Source of the DNA: Rhizobium sp. NRK18
GTDB lineage: Bacteria > Pseudomonadota > Alphaproteobacteria > Rhizobiales > Rhizobiaceae
Direction of reading: 5' to 3'
Length of the DNA stretch: 64,000 nt
Assembly (NCBI RefSeq): GCF_024385575.1
Contig: NZ_JANFMV010000001.1
Span: 2,695,681 to 2,759,680, forward strand
Shown: positions 52,732 through 61,261 of the stretch, in pieces
Layout: each line of letters starts with the position of its first letter
How positions within the stretch are numbered: position 1 is the first letter of the stretch
Notes under the pieces: generated by a model
The model's input: only the letters and a program-made list of their open reading frames with translations
Databases searched by the model: none
What the model was told of the DNA's origin: nothing
Program-made: the position numbers and the translations under genes

Positions 52732-53628
52732 ATGGCGGCGGACTACGATACGGGCTTCAGCGAGCATCACTATCGCACCAATGACGGCTTGAAGCTTTAT
52801 GTCCGGCGCTATGCGGCGACCAATGGCGAGAGCACCGCGACGCCGGTCGTCTGCCTGCCGGGACTTACCCGCAACAGTCGCGATTTCCATCAGCTGGCGC
52901 TCATGCTCGCCGAGGGCCGGTACGGCGCGGCCCGCACGGTCTACGCCTTCGACTATCGCGGCCGGGGCCGTTCCGAATGGGCGAGCGACAAGGCGACCTA
53001 CAACATCCTGACGGAAGCCGATGACGTGGTGGCAGGCTGTGCCGCGCTGCAGATCGACAAGGCCATCTTCATCGGCACGTCGCGCGGCGGGCTGATCCTG
53101 CATGTGCTGGCCGGCCTGCGCCCGACGCTGATCGCCGGCACCATCCTCAACGACATCGGCCCGGTGATCGAGGCGGCAGGACTTGCACAGATCCGCTCCT
53201 ACCTGACACGCGGCGCACGACCGAAGAACTGGAAGGAAGCCGCCGATATCCTGAAAGAAACCCATGGCGGCAGCTTCACCACACTGACGGATGCGGACTG
53301 GCAGGACATGGCGCATGCCATCTATGCGCCGCGCGGGCGCAAGATTGCCGCCGATTACGATCCGGCCATCGCCAGGCAGCTGATGGAAATCAACTTCGAC
53401 CAGCCATTGCCGGCGCTCTGGCCGCAATTCGAGGGTCTCAAGGCCTTTCCGATGATGGTGATCCGCGGCGCGAATTCGACGCTGCTGTCGGCGGCGACGC
53501 TGGAAGAGATGCAGACACGTAATCCAAAGGTGCGAGCCATCACGGTCGAGGCCCAGGGCCATGCGCCGCTGCTGCATCTCGGCGGACTGCCGCAGCAGAT
53601 TGCCGGCTTTACCGGCGATATCGGATAG
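52732..53628 (+). CDS. alpha/beta hydrolase
   Basis: 298 aa. LPGLTRNSRDFHQLA (oxyanion region, about 41-55), DYRGRGRSEW, and the nucleophile elbow GTSRGG with Ser at about 116. The triad Asp is probably in MVIRGANS or a nearby loop, and the His in GHAPLLHLGG. Substrate unknown; relatives are esterases or C-C hydrolases. ATG 52732 has GGGAG 6 nt upstream and is preferred over ATG 52711. It stands alone between repeat DNA and the convergent porin. Confidence 0.88.
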   Translation: MAADYDTGFSEHHYRTNDGLKLYVRRYAATNGESTATPVVCLPGLTRNSRDFHQLALMLAEGRYGAARTVYAFDYRGRGRSEWASDKATYNILTEADDVVAGCAALQIDKAIFIGTSRGGLILHVLAGLRPTLIAGTILNDIGPVIEAAGLAQIRSYLTRGARPKNWKEAADILKETHGGSFTTLTDADWQDMAHAIYAPRGRKIAADYDPAIARQLMEINFDQPLPALWPQFEGLKAFPMMVIRGANSTLLSAATLEEMQTRNPKVRAITVEAQGHAPLLHLGGLPQQIAGFTGDIG

Positions 53629-53731
53629 CAAGCCTCAATCCACCCCGGACTCAATCCCATCCGATCGGACTGTCAGTTGCGGCTTTGCCTCGCGGGCGCA
53701 TCGCCGCTCCGGAATTTCATGAGAAGGAAAC

Positions 53732-53767
53732 CCGAAAAGCAGAAAGCCCGGCCAAAGGCCGGGCTTT
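53732..53767 (-). terminator. Rho-independent terminator of the porin gene
   Basis: AAAGCCCGGCC and GGCCGGGCTTT are a perfect 11-bp stem with a 3-nt loop (53743-53767). On the minus strand CTGCTTTT follows. It begins 24 bp after the porin stop codon. Confidence 0.88.
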
Positions 53768-53790
53768 CCGTTCAATCTGATCAGATCAGA

Positions 53791-54819
53791 TTAGAAGTCG
53801 CGCTGCAGGCGGAACCAGCCGTCGACGAAGTTGGTGTCGCCACCGTTGTCGAAGCTCCAGTCGTGGTACTGAACGCTCAGCGAAGCCGTCAGGCCGTCGG
53901 TGACGGTGTATGCGAGCAGTGCGCCGGCATCCCAAACGTCAGCGTCAAGATCGGTGTACTTCGTGTACTGAACGCCGGGGGTCAGGCTCAGCTTGTCGGT
54001 GATCTTGGCTTCGTAAGAAGCTGCGATGCCCCAAGCTTCGCCAGCAGCAGCCGGAACGTCAGCGTTTGCGAAGGTGCCGAGCCAGTAAGCGGTCGAACCA
54101 GACTGGTAAGCACCAGCTACGTTCAGAGTGCCCGGGCCGATGGCAGCAGCGAGCATGGCTTCGATTGCAACTTCATCCGTGTTGAAGTCGTAACCGCCGT
54201 ACAGGGTAGCCGTAACAGCGCCGAACGTTGCGCCGGCCTTGCCGGAGATGCCCCAGCCGTCCTGGCCGTTGTCACCAATGGTGTCGAACTGATCGACGCC
54301 GATGTTGCCAGCGAAGGAACCAGCGTTGAAGTTGTAGTAGGTACGGAAGTTGACCGTGTCGTTGCCGAGGTTGTCGGTTTCGCCAGCAATGCCGTCATCG
54401 AAGGGGTTGGTGGTGTAACCCATGCCGAAGCCGCCGAGCTCGATGTAAGCGCGGTCAAGCGTGAAGCTGGACGGACCGGTGTTCGTTGCTGCACCGTAGA
54501 AGGAGATGTTCGTCTTGAGGACGCCCATTTCGGTGTCGGCAGCGGTCAGAACCTTGACGTAGCCACGAGCGTAGCCGTCAACGTCGTTGATGTCAGCGTC
54601 GTCCCAGAACGTGAACTGCTCTTCGAGACGGACGTAGCCGCCGATCTTGAGGCAGGTTTCGGTGCCCGGGATGTAGAAGTAGCCAGCGCCGAAAGCGTCG
54701 CAGACCTTGACGTATTCCATGGGCTCCGGCTCAGCAGCGACGATTGCGTCGGCAGCGTGGGCGCCGGATACTACTGCGAGAGCAGCAGCGGAGCCGAGAA
54801 GAAGGCTCTTGATGTTCAT
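53791..54819 (-). CDS. outer-membrane porin (PF02530, RopA/Omp2 type)
   Basis: 342 aa. Signal peptide of 22 residues (MNIKSLLLGSAAALAVVSGA, cut after AHA), then the family N-terminus VCDAFGAGYFYIPGTETCLKIGGYVR with its two Cys, alternating beta strands, and a C-terminal Phe (RLQRDF) needed for outer-membrane insertion. A strong GGAGGT SD lies 6 nt upstream. Codon use is narrower than in neighbours (many GTT, GCT, AAC, GAA), typical of a highly expressed protein. The frame upstream to 54936 has no signal. Confidence 0.94.
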   Translation of the reverse strand: MNIKSLLLGSAAALAVVSGAHAADAIVAAEPEPMEYVKVCDAFGAGYFYIPGTETCLKIGGYVRLEEQFTFWDDADINDVDGYARGYVKVLTAADTEMGVLKTNISFYGAATNTGPSSFTLDRAYIELGGFGMGYTTNPFDDGIAGETDNLGNDTVNFRTYYNFNAGSFAGNIGVDQFDTIGDNGQDGWGISGKAGATFGAVTATLYGGYDFNTDEVAIEAMLAAAIGPGTLNVAGAYQSGSTAYWLGTFANADVPAAAGEAWGIAASYEAKITDKLSLTPGVQYTKYTDLDADVWDAGALLAYTVTDGLTASLSVQYHDWSFDNGGDTNFVDGWFRLQRDF

Positions 54820-55528
54820 GTGTGACCTCCAATTAAGGTTTTCAGTCGGGTCTGGGATTTTGCCTTTCGGCATCCCTGCCCCATCCCCAAGTTTCAAGAA
54901 GCTTTGCGACGTGCCGCCGTGCTTCTGGGGAGACATTTACAAAGGCAGGAAATCCGCACAACAGAAAAAGCCAAAGCCGAGCCGTTAAAAAGCCGCGCAT
55001 ATGACGGCTGTTGCCGAAACAACACAAACGACCCCACCCGGCGGCCCATTCGTAAACGGGATGTTAACGGCAAAGGGCCGCTGCGAGGCCGAAAAGTCGA
55101 GGCAGAGGACGAATTTAGTCGAATCGACACGCATTCAGCCTGTTTCCGCGCCGGAGGGATTCGGTTTGCCGCAATCAGGGATTCGGGCGTTTCAGGCGGC
55201 CGTTTCACTCCGCATTTCCGCCCTCGTTTTCATACCCCTATATATAAGGTGCGTTCCGGCCGGCATTTCGGCCCTTTCTGCGCCACCGGTCCGCACCCAC
55301 GATGGGCGCGTCCCGATGAGCCCGGGGGCCGGTATCCGCCGACCCGCATGTTTGCGCCAGAGACGATTCGGGTCCGGCCGGCTTTCCGTGCGCAACCTCA
55401 CCGCAGACTCGCACTCGGGCGACCAAGTCCAGACCGGCCGCGCATCATCGCGCCCAACGCGCGAAAATGCCGGAACATCCAAAAAACATCTTGATCGCCG
55501 GACCAAACACCAATATCACCGCCGCACC
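54820..55528. other. 709-bp gap upstream of the porin
   Basis: No gene recognised on either strand; open frames here have no SD and no domain. It holds the porin promoter and leader (minus strand), and, near 55230-55250, an AT-rich island TATATATAAGG within GC-rich DNA. A small RNA or long regulatory leader cannot be excluded. Confidence 0.45.
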
Positions 55529-55619
55529 GGAGAGGTGGCCGAGTGGTCGAAGGCGCTCCCCTGCTAAGGGAGTATACGTCAAAAGCGTATCGAGGGTTCG
55601 AATCCCTTCCTCTCCGCCA
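55529..55619 (+). tRNA. tRNA-Ser(GCT)
   Basis: Complete cloverleaf: acceptor GGAGAGG/CCTCTCC, D-arm GCCGAGTGGTCGAAGGC, anticodon stem CTCCC/GGGAG with loop CTGCTAA (anticodon GCT at 55563-55565), a long class II variable arm (about 19 nt, TATACG/CGTATC), T-loop TTCGAAT, discriminator G (55616) and an encoded CCA (55617-55619). It decodes AGC/AGU. Confidence 0.96.
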
Positions 55620-55811
55620 TTTTCCTTCAGATGATGAGCTTTATGGACATGGGCCGGCAGCGTCACGCTTGCGCGGGTTCGGAACGTGGATTGCGGCTGA
55701 TGCCGATCGATTCCGCGGATCAGTCCTTTTTATAGTCGTCGCCCAGGCGTCAGGCCAATATCTTCAGATCGGGGACGCCTGTTAGCAACCGCCCCACCGC
55801 GGCCCGCGGCA

Positions 55812-57248
55812 TCAGCCGTGCGAGGATCCGTATCTGAGCACGTCCAGGCGCTGATCGATGAAGGCGCGCTTGCCGCCGCTGCCGCAGGCGATGCGGCTTA
55901 CCGCCTCGTGGCGGAAATTGAGACTGCCGCGGCACTGCTGGCTGAGATAGGCATGCAGGCGCTCGATGTCGGCAAGCGAGCCTTCGCGGTCGAGGATGTA
56001 ACGGATCGCCACTTCGCCCGGCGTGTCCTGATAATACTGGAACTCGGCGATGCCGTGAAACAGCGCGGGATCCTTCGGCGTCATGTTGACGGAGACGATG
56101 CGCTGGCCGCAGGCGGAAATCAGGAAATGCGGCTTGCGGCGCGGCGCCAGCGCCCGGATGCGCAGCCGCTGGCCGTTTTGCGGCGTCGGACGCTCGACGA
56201 GCGTGCCGAAATCGCCGGTGTCGTAGCGGATGAAGGGCATGCCGGTGGAGAGGAACCCGGTGCCGACAATTCGTCCCTCGGCTCCCACCTCCGTCACGGG
56301 CCTGCCGTCATTGTCCAAGAGTTCCGTCACCCCGTAGAGCGGGTTGAATTCATACAGTCCGTTTTCGCCGGGCACTTCCGCGGCGAAGGCCACCTTTTCG
56401 CTGAGACCGTAGAAGACGGCGAAGGACACGTCGCCCAGGACATCCGAAATGAGCGCGCGCTGATGGTCGTGCAGCGGCTCGGAGATCGGCAGAATGCCGC
56501 GGATGGAAAGCTTCGGGGTCCGACCGATCCGCCGCATGCCGCGGCAGAGGAGTTCGATCGCCGACGGATAGCCGCGGATGAAGCGGATCTGCCGCCGGTC
56601 GATTTCGTCGAGATAGGTGACCACATCCTCGGTGGTCATCGGGTAGACTGCCAGTCTCAATTCGCGCAGAGCGGGATCCCAGGTGTGGGTGGCGGCCTCG
56701 TTGCCGGGAAGCCGGAAGCCCAGCAGGCTCGCCCGCGCGCTGCGTTCGCAATAGCCCGCCCGCGACCAGACGTCATAGACGAAGCTCATTTCCCGCGGAC
56801 TGCGGTCCTTGTCGAGGAAAAAGGCGAAAGGCTGTTCGGCGTTCGAGCCATTGGTGACCACACGGTCGAGCTGCCCGCGCGGCACCGCGAAGGCCGCTTC
56901 GCCCGCCTGCAGCAGGCAGCGCTTGTCGATCACCGGCAGGCGGCGCAGATCGTCCAGCGTGAAGCTTGCCGCATCGAAGCCGGCACCGAAGGCATCGTCG
57001 ATCATCGCGCGGTAGAAGGGACTGCCGCGATGCGCCTTGGCGAGAAGCGCACGCAGCGATGCGATGTGCTGCTCATGCGCGAATTGCGGATCGTGCGCCG
57101 CCCTATCGATGCGGGCGCGCCAGTCGGCATAAGTGCGGCCGAATTTCATGCCCGGGGGCAGAAGCGCGGCCAGAGGCGAGGCCGCCGCGCGCAGGACGCG
57201 CGGGCCGCGCACATAAAGGCCACGCAGGACATCAAAGATTTTCGTCAT
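55812..57248 (-). CDS. CapK/PaaK-like adenylate-forming enzyme
   Basis: 478 aa from ATG 57248 (MTKIFDVLRGLYVRG). Adenylate-forming superfamily, phenylacetate-CoA-ligase/CapK group: P-loop-like TNGSNAEQPFAFFLDKD (about 150-166), YGLSEKVAFAAE (about 285-296), RYDTGDFG (about 360-367), and a C-terminal subdomain. In polysaccharide clusters, CapK-like proteins are thought to activate an acyl or other carboxylate decoration, though biochemical proof is thin. It is downstream of a GT4 gene (186-bp gap) at the end of the locus. Confidence 0.78.
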   Translation of the reverse strand: MTKIFDVLRGLYVRGPRVLRAAASPLAALLPPGMKFGRTYADWRARIDRAAHDPQFAHEQHIASLRALLAKAHRGSPFYRAMIDDAFGAGFDAASFTLDDLRRLPVIDKRCLLQAGEAAFAVPRGQLDRVVTNGSNAEQPFAFFLDKDRSPREMSFVYDVWSRAGYCERSARASLLGFRLPGNEAATHTWDPALRELRLAVYPMTTEDVVTYLDEIDRRQIRFIRGYPSAIELLCRGMRRIGRTPKLSIRGILPISEPLHDHQRALISDVLGDVSFAVFYGLSEKVAFAAEVPGENGLYEFNPLYGVTELLDNDGRPVTEVGAEGRIVGTGFLSTGMPFIRYDTGDFGTLVERPTPQNGQRLRIRALAPRRKPHFLISACGQRIVSVNMTPKDPALFHGIAEFQYYQDTPGEVAIRYILDREGSLADIERLHAYLSQQCRGSLNFRHEAVSRIACGSGGKRAFIDQRLDVLRYGSSHG

Positions 57249-57434
57249 GTCGCCCCCCGTCCGCCACCTGACCTTCTCCCCTTCACGCCCTAGAGACTCA
57301 AAAAGGTGTCTTTCGCGCTTGCGGCAATTCCTGCGCAAACGAATGGAATGCTTCCCGTTTGATGACTAAGCGGGCGCCCGGAACACTGCCGATCGACACA
57401 CGGCGCCGCCGGCACGGGCGCCACCTGCAACTCC

Positions 57435-58556
57435 CTAAGATTCATCGCTTCCCATCCTCCTGCCCGCCGCCGTCCGCCAGACCTCGCAGACGGTATCGGC
57501 AAAGGGCTGCAAATCCAAGCGCGCGCGGTGTACGGCGCGGCCGGCCTCTCCCATCCGGCGGCGCAGGTCCGGCTCCTCCACCAGACGCGTGAGCGCGTGC
57601 TTGAGCGCCGGCACATCCCGAGGCCAAACGAGAAATCCCGTCTCGCCGTCGCTGACGATATCCTCCACCGCGCCGACCCGCGTAGACACGACCGCAAGGC
57701 CAGCCGCCATGCCCTCGATCACCGACATCGGAAGGTTCTCCACATGCGAAGGAAGAACGAGAATGTCCGCCTCCGACAGCAAATCGGCCGTGTCTGCGGG
57801 TCCCAGCCATCCGGGAACCCTGATCCTGTCCGCAAGCCCCAGCTGCTCCACGCGGCGGCGCAATTCCTCCGCATTGCCGTCACCGGCGATCGTCGCCCGC
57901 CAACCCGGCAGACCGGCCATCGCGGAGAGGGCCTCGCAGAGTTCGGGCGTTCCCTTCTTCTCGCCGATCCGACCGAGAAAGATGATGTGCGCCGCGTCGC
58001 CACCGCCCCTGTGTGGCCGGGAGGGCGCCTCGGCCGCATTCGGGACGACCACGACGCGGTCCCCGGCCTCCGGCACCCTGGCCAGGACGAATTCCTTCCA
58101 GACCCGGCCGAGAACGATGATCCGGCTCGCCTTCCCGAACATGGTCCGGATGCGCCGATCCAGGAACCCGCCATTCGCCGGCCAGAATGTCTTGTATTCG
58201 CCGCTGTGCAGATGCAGGACATAGGGAATGCCGAGGATGCGCGCCCAGGCGGCGATCATCAGCTTTCGATAGGTGCTGCCGTGGCTGGCAAGGTTGATAT
58301 GGACGACATCAACGCAGCCGCCGAGCCGCGATGTCAGCATGTCGAGGCAGAAGGCGGCGACATGGAGGGGTGAGAAGGCGATGTGCCCCATTCCGCGCGT
58401 GGTGCGGAAGCGCGCATTGACATCGGTGCGCGGCCGCTGTGCGAGGGCCTGTTTCAGCGACGCCATCAGCCTGTCGATGCCCCCCTGCCCGCTGGTGCCG
58501 GCCGGCACCGTGACAAGGACGTTGACGACGCGGGCCGCATGGCTATCAGCTGACAC
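57435..58556 (-). CDS. GT4-family glycosyltransferase
   Basis: 373 aa. GT-B fold: N-terminal VVNVLVTVPAGTSGQGGIDRL with the Gly loop, and a C-terminal nucleotide-sugar half with VPGWLGPADTADLLSEADIL and SHVENLPMSVIEGMAAGLAVVSTRVGAVEDIV, whose E-x7-E pattern fits GT4. Start GTG 58556 has AGGAG 6 nt upstream; GTG 58574 is possible. Adds one sugar to the lipid-linked repeat unit, presumably at the cytoplasmic face. Follows wecG closely. Confidence 0.88.
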   Translation of the reverse strand: MSADSHAARVVNVLVTVPAGTSGQGGIDRLMASLKQALAQRPRTDVNARFRTTRGMGHIAFSPLHVAAFCLDMLTSRLGGCVDVVHINLASHGSTYRKLMIAAWARILGIPYVLHLHSGEYKTFWPANGGFLDRRIRTMFGKASRIIVLGRVWKEFVLARVPEAGDRVVVVPNAAEAPSRPHRGGGDAAHIIFLGRIGEKKGTPELCEALSAMAGLPGWRATIAGDGNAEELRRRVEQLGLADRIRVPGWLGPADTADLLSEADILVLPSHVENLPMSVIEGMAAGLAVVSTRVGAVEDIVSDGETGFLVWPRDVPALKHALTRLVEEPDLRRRMGEAGRAVHRARLDLQPFADTVCEVWRTAAGRRMGSDES

Positions 58557-58590
58557 ACTCTTCTCCTGTCTCACGCCGGCGCCTTCTTGG

Positions 58591-59382
58591 TCAGCGGCCG
58601 AAATGGCGCTTGCGAAGTTCCTGCCCGAGCAGCAGCGCATAGGCCGTGTTCGTCTGGTAGTACCTGCGCCACAGGCGCTTCGGCTCCTGCAACAGCCGGA
58701 ACAGCCATTCCATGCCCAGAGCCTGAACCAGCCGCGGCGCGCGGGCCACCTTGCCGGCATAAACGTCGAAGCTGCCGCCGACGCCCATGACGAAAGACGG
58801 CTGCAGGATCGCGCGGTATTTCTTCAAAAACCGCTCCTTGCGCGGCGTCGGCATGGCAACGAACAGGCAATCGCTGCCGGACCGGTTGATGTCCGCGACG
58901 ATCGCCTCTTCCTCCTCCGGCTTGAAATAGCCGTTGCGCATGCCGGCGATGACGAGGCCCGGATGCTCCTTCTGCAGCCGCGCCGCCACCGCTTCCAGCA
59001 CGCTCTGCTCGGCCCCCAGAAGATAAGGTCGGTAGCCGCCCCTCGCGCACAGCGCGAACAGTTCCAGCATGATATCGACGCCGGCCACACGCTCGGGCAG
59101 CGGCACGCCGCACAGCTTTGCGCCCCAGAGCACGCCGACGCCATCGACATTGATCACGTCGGCTCCGGTCACGTCATCGCGCAGCTCGCCGTCCCGCCGC
59201 ATCGTCACCAGCTTGGCGACGTTGACGACGACATGGTGGAGCGGGCGTTTCTCCCGCATCGCCTCCTCGGCAAGGCCGAGCGTCTCGGCCATGGTGAGGC
59301 CGTGCATCGGGCAATCGAGGAAATCGACCCTGCGGGCCGCCAGCAGCGGATGGCTTCCCCAGTCCGCCTGTTGAATGCTCAT
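58591..59382 (-). CDS. WecG/TagA/CpsF-family glycosyltransferase (GT26)
   Basis: 263 aa. GT26 marks: VVVNVAKLVTMRRDGELRD, DVINVDGVGVLWGAKL with the catalytic-type Asp, PYLLGAEQSVLEAVAARL and VAMPTPRKERFL, ending RRYYQTNTAYALLLGQ. WecG transfers ManNAcA in enterobacterial common antigen synthesis; TagA transfers ManNAc. Adjacency to a WecC-type dehydrogenase favours ManNAcA here. ATG 59382 overlaps the wecC stop. Confidence 0.88.
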   Translation of the reverse strand: MSIQQADWGSHPLLAARRVDFLDCPMHGLTMAETLGLAEEAMREKRPLHHVVVNVAKLVTMRRDGELRDDVTGADVINVDGVGVLWGAKLCGVPLPERVAGVDIMLELFALCARGGYRPYLLGAEQSVLEAVAARLQKEHPGLVIAGMRNGYFKPEEEEAIVADINRSGSDCLFVAMPTPRKERFLKKYRAILQPSFVMGVGGSFDVYAGKVARAPRLVQALGMEWLFRLLQEPKRLWRRYYQTNTAYALLLGQELRKRHFGR

Positions 59383-60713
59383 GCCGCTTTCTCCGGAGAG
59401 AGGTTGTCCGACTGTCCGGCCTTGTTCTTGCGCCCTTCGATGCGGGCGTCGGGCTTGCGCGCCTTGCGCCATGTCCACAGACCGCGCGTGTCGACCAGCT
59501 TCTTGTCCTTCAGCGATTCCGGATCGACGAAATTGAACTGGCGGTGATCAACCAGCAGCACGACGATATCGGCCCGGTCAATCGCGGAAAGCGCATCGGT
59601 GAATCCCACGCCGAGATCGCGCAGCTCGTCCGGCAGCGCGCGTGCGTTGGGTTCGGCAGCGACGATGTCGATATCCTTGCGCTTGGCCAGCAGGCGGACA
59701 ACCTCCACCGCCGGGCTTTCGCGCAGATCGTCGATGTTGGGCTTGAAGCTCAGCCCGAGGCAAGCCACCGTATGGCGCCGGCCGGGCTCGAACAGCGCCT
59801 CGATATCCTTCACCACCGAATGCGGGCGGCTCGAATTGATCGCGCGCGCCGACTGCATCAAGGGGCTGCTGCCGGGAGCAGCATCGATGATGAAGTAGGG
59901 ATCGACGGCGATGCAGTGGCCGCCGACGCCGGGGCCAGGCTGCAGAATGTTGACGCGCGGATGACGGTTGGCGAGATCGATGACCTCCCAGACGTTCAGC
60001 GACAAATCCTGGCAGACGGCCGCCAATTCATTGGCAAAGGCGATGTTGACGTCGCGAAAGGCGTTCTCGGTCAGTTTCACCAGTTCGGCGATTTCCGCGA
60101 TGGTGATGAACAGATCGCCTGCGACGAAGCTCGAATAGAGCGCGGCCGTGCGTTCGGACGAGCGGCGCGACAGGCCGCCGATCGAGCGGTCGTTGTTGAT
60201 CAACTCGTTGAGCACGTTGCCGGGAAGCACGCGCTCGGGCGAATAGGAGACGTAGACGTCGGTGTCGCCGTCGATCGTCTGCGGGAACGTGAGATCGGGA
60301 CGGAGATCGGCGAGAAGCCGGTTCATGGCCCGGGTGGTGCCGACCGGCGAAGTCGATTCGAGCACGATCAGATCGCCCTTCTTCAGCAGCGGAGCGATCA
60401 TGCGGGCCGCGGTGAGCACATAGCTGATGTCCGGCTTGCGGTCCTCGGTGATCGGCGTCGGAACTGCGATGATGTAGGCGTCCGCCGGCTGCGGCGTGGT
60501 AAAGGCGGACAGCCTTCCGCTGGCGACCATTTTCTGCACAAGGCCGTCAAGGTCGGGCTCGACGATATGGATCTCGCCGCGATTGACCTTTTCGACCACG
60601 CTCTCGTTGATGTCGACGCCGATGACCTGAAAGCCGCGGCTGGCAAAGATGGCGCAGGTGGGAAGGCCGATATAGCCCATGCCCATGACCGAAACGGTCT
60701 TGATCTCAAACAT
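59379..60713 (-). CDS. wecC: UDP-N-acetyl-D-mannosamine dehydrogenase (WecC type)
   Basis: 444 aa, NAD-dependent oxidation of UDP-ManNAc to UDP-ManNAcA. GxGYIG at 11-16, GEIHIVEPDLDGLV at about 46-59, ESTSPVGTT, ENAFRDVNIAFANEL, HPRVNILQPGPGVGGHC with catalytic Cys at about 267, then GLSFKPNIDDLRESPA. These blocks match E. coli WecC more closely than UDP-glucose dehydrogenases. ATG 60713 starts MFEIKTVSVMGMGYIG; the upstream frame adds unlike residues. A 10-bp-arm inverted repeat lies about 190 bp upstream. No wecB epimerase is seen in the window. Confidence 0.92.
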   Translation of the reverse strand: MFEIKTVSVMGMGYIGLPTCAIFASRGFQVIGVDINESVVEKVNRGEIHIVEPDLDGLVQKMVASGRLSAFTTPQPADAYIIAVPTPITEDRKPDISYVLTAARMIAPLLKKGDLIVLESTSPVGTTRAMNRLLADLRPDLTFPQTIDGDTDVYVSYSPERVLPGNVLNELINNDRSIGGLSRRSSERTAALYSSFVAGDLFITIAEIAELVKLTENAFRDVNIAFANELAAVCQDLSLNVWEVIDLANRHPRVNILQPGPGVGGHCIAVDPYFIIDAAPGSSPLMQSARAINSSRPHSVVKDIEALFEPGRRHTVACLGLSFKPNIDDLRESPAVEVVRLLAKRKDIDIVAAEPNARALPDELRDLGVGFTDALSAIDRADIVVLLVDHRQFNFVDPESLKDKKLVDTRGLWTWRKARKPDARIEGRKNKAGQSDNLSPEKAA

Positions 60714-61261
60714 GAATTGTACCCTCCATCTGCTGCCGTCTGGTGTTGTGGTCACCCCGAGGGTGAGGTCTTTCCGTCACGCTTCCGGAAGGCGGAGTTG
60801 CACCCGCTGCCTTCACGCTTCCCGCGCGTTTCGTGCCCTGACCAGCCTGCGCATGGACGTGCGCGAAAATGTCATCAGGCTCCAAAACACGCGTCACTGT
60901 CATCATCGAACCCGCGTTACCGCATGATGACAGCACCCTAGAAATGCTACCTTTCGATTCATGCAATAAATTCGGTAGATTTTTAAAAGAATGTACAAAA
61001 ACGAGATAAAACCGGGCGATACATCCTCTGTTAACGATGCTCTAGATCCCAGCTTACTCCGCATTCGCTTCCACTCGTTCGACTGGATGAAATTGTAATC
61101 CATAATGGGAAAAGCGGAACCCGGCCCTTCAGAAACTTCGAAAAATGGTGAACGGCGGACGGGCATGGAGGTTTCGAGGCGATTTCGCCCAACTTCCCTC
61201 ACCCGCCGACATAACGACAAAGACGGCCCTTCGCGGAACTCCGGCCAGGCGCATCCCCACA
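60714..61261. other. 548-bp gap before wecC, with promoter-like AT-rich DNA
   Basis: No gene on either strand. The part 60940-61060 is AT-rich (ATTTTTAAAAGAATGTAC) beside GC-rich DNA, the likely promoter zone for the wecC operon on the minus strand. The region ends at the upstream GT4 stop, so wecC probably starts a second transcription unit. Confidence 0.45.
60897..60933. promoter_or_regulatory. perfect 10-bp inverted repeat upstream of wecC
   Basis: CTGTCATCAT (60897-60906) and ATGATGACAG (60924-60933) are exact inverse copies with a 17-bp spacer, about 185 bp upstream of the wecC start. A regulator binding site or a leader hairpin. Confidence 0.5.

Noticed and set aside
54904..55567. Several plus-strand frames of 100-200 aa upstream of and into tRNA-Ser
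   Set aside because: They overlap each other and the tRNA, lack SD sequences and look like translated non-coding DNA.
55529..55619. tRNA-Ser as an integration site for the polysaccharide locus
   Set aside because: No integrase and no second copy of the tRNA 3' end was seen within the window.
55818..57293. 491-aa plus-strand frame opposite the CapK-like gene
   Set aside because: Arg/Ala-rich shadow with no domain; the minus-strand product has ligase motifs.
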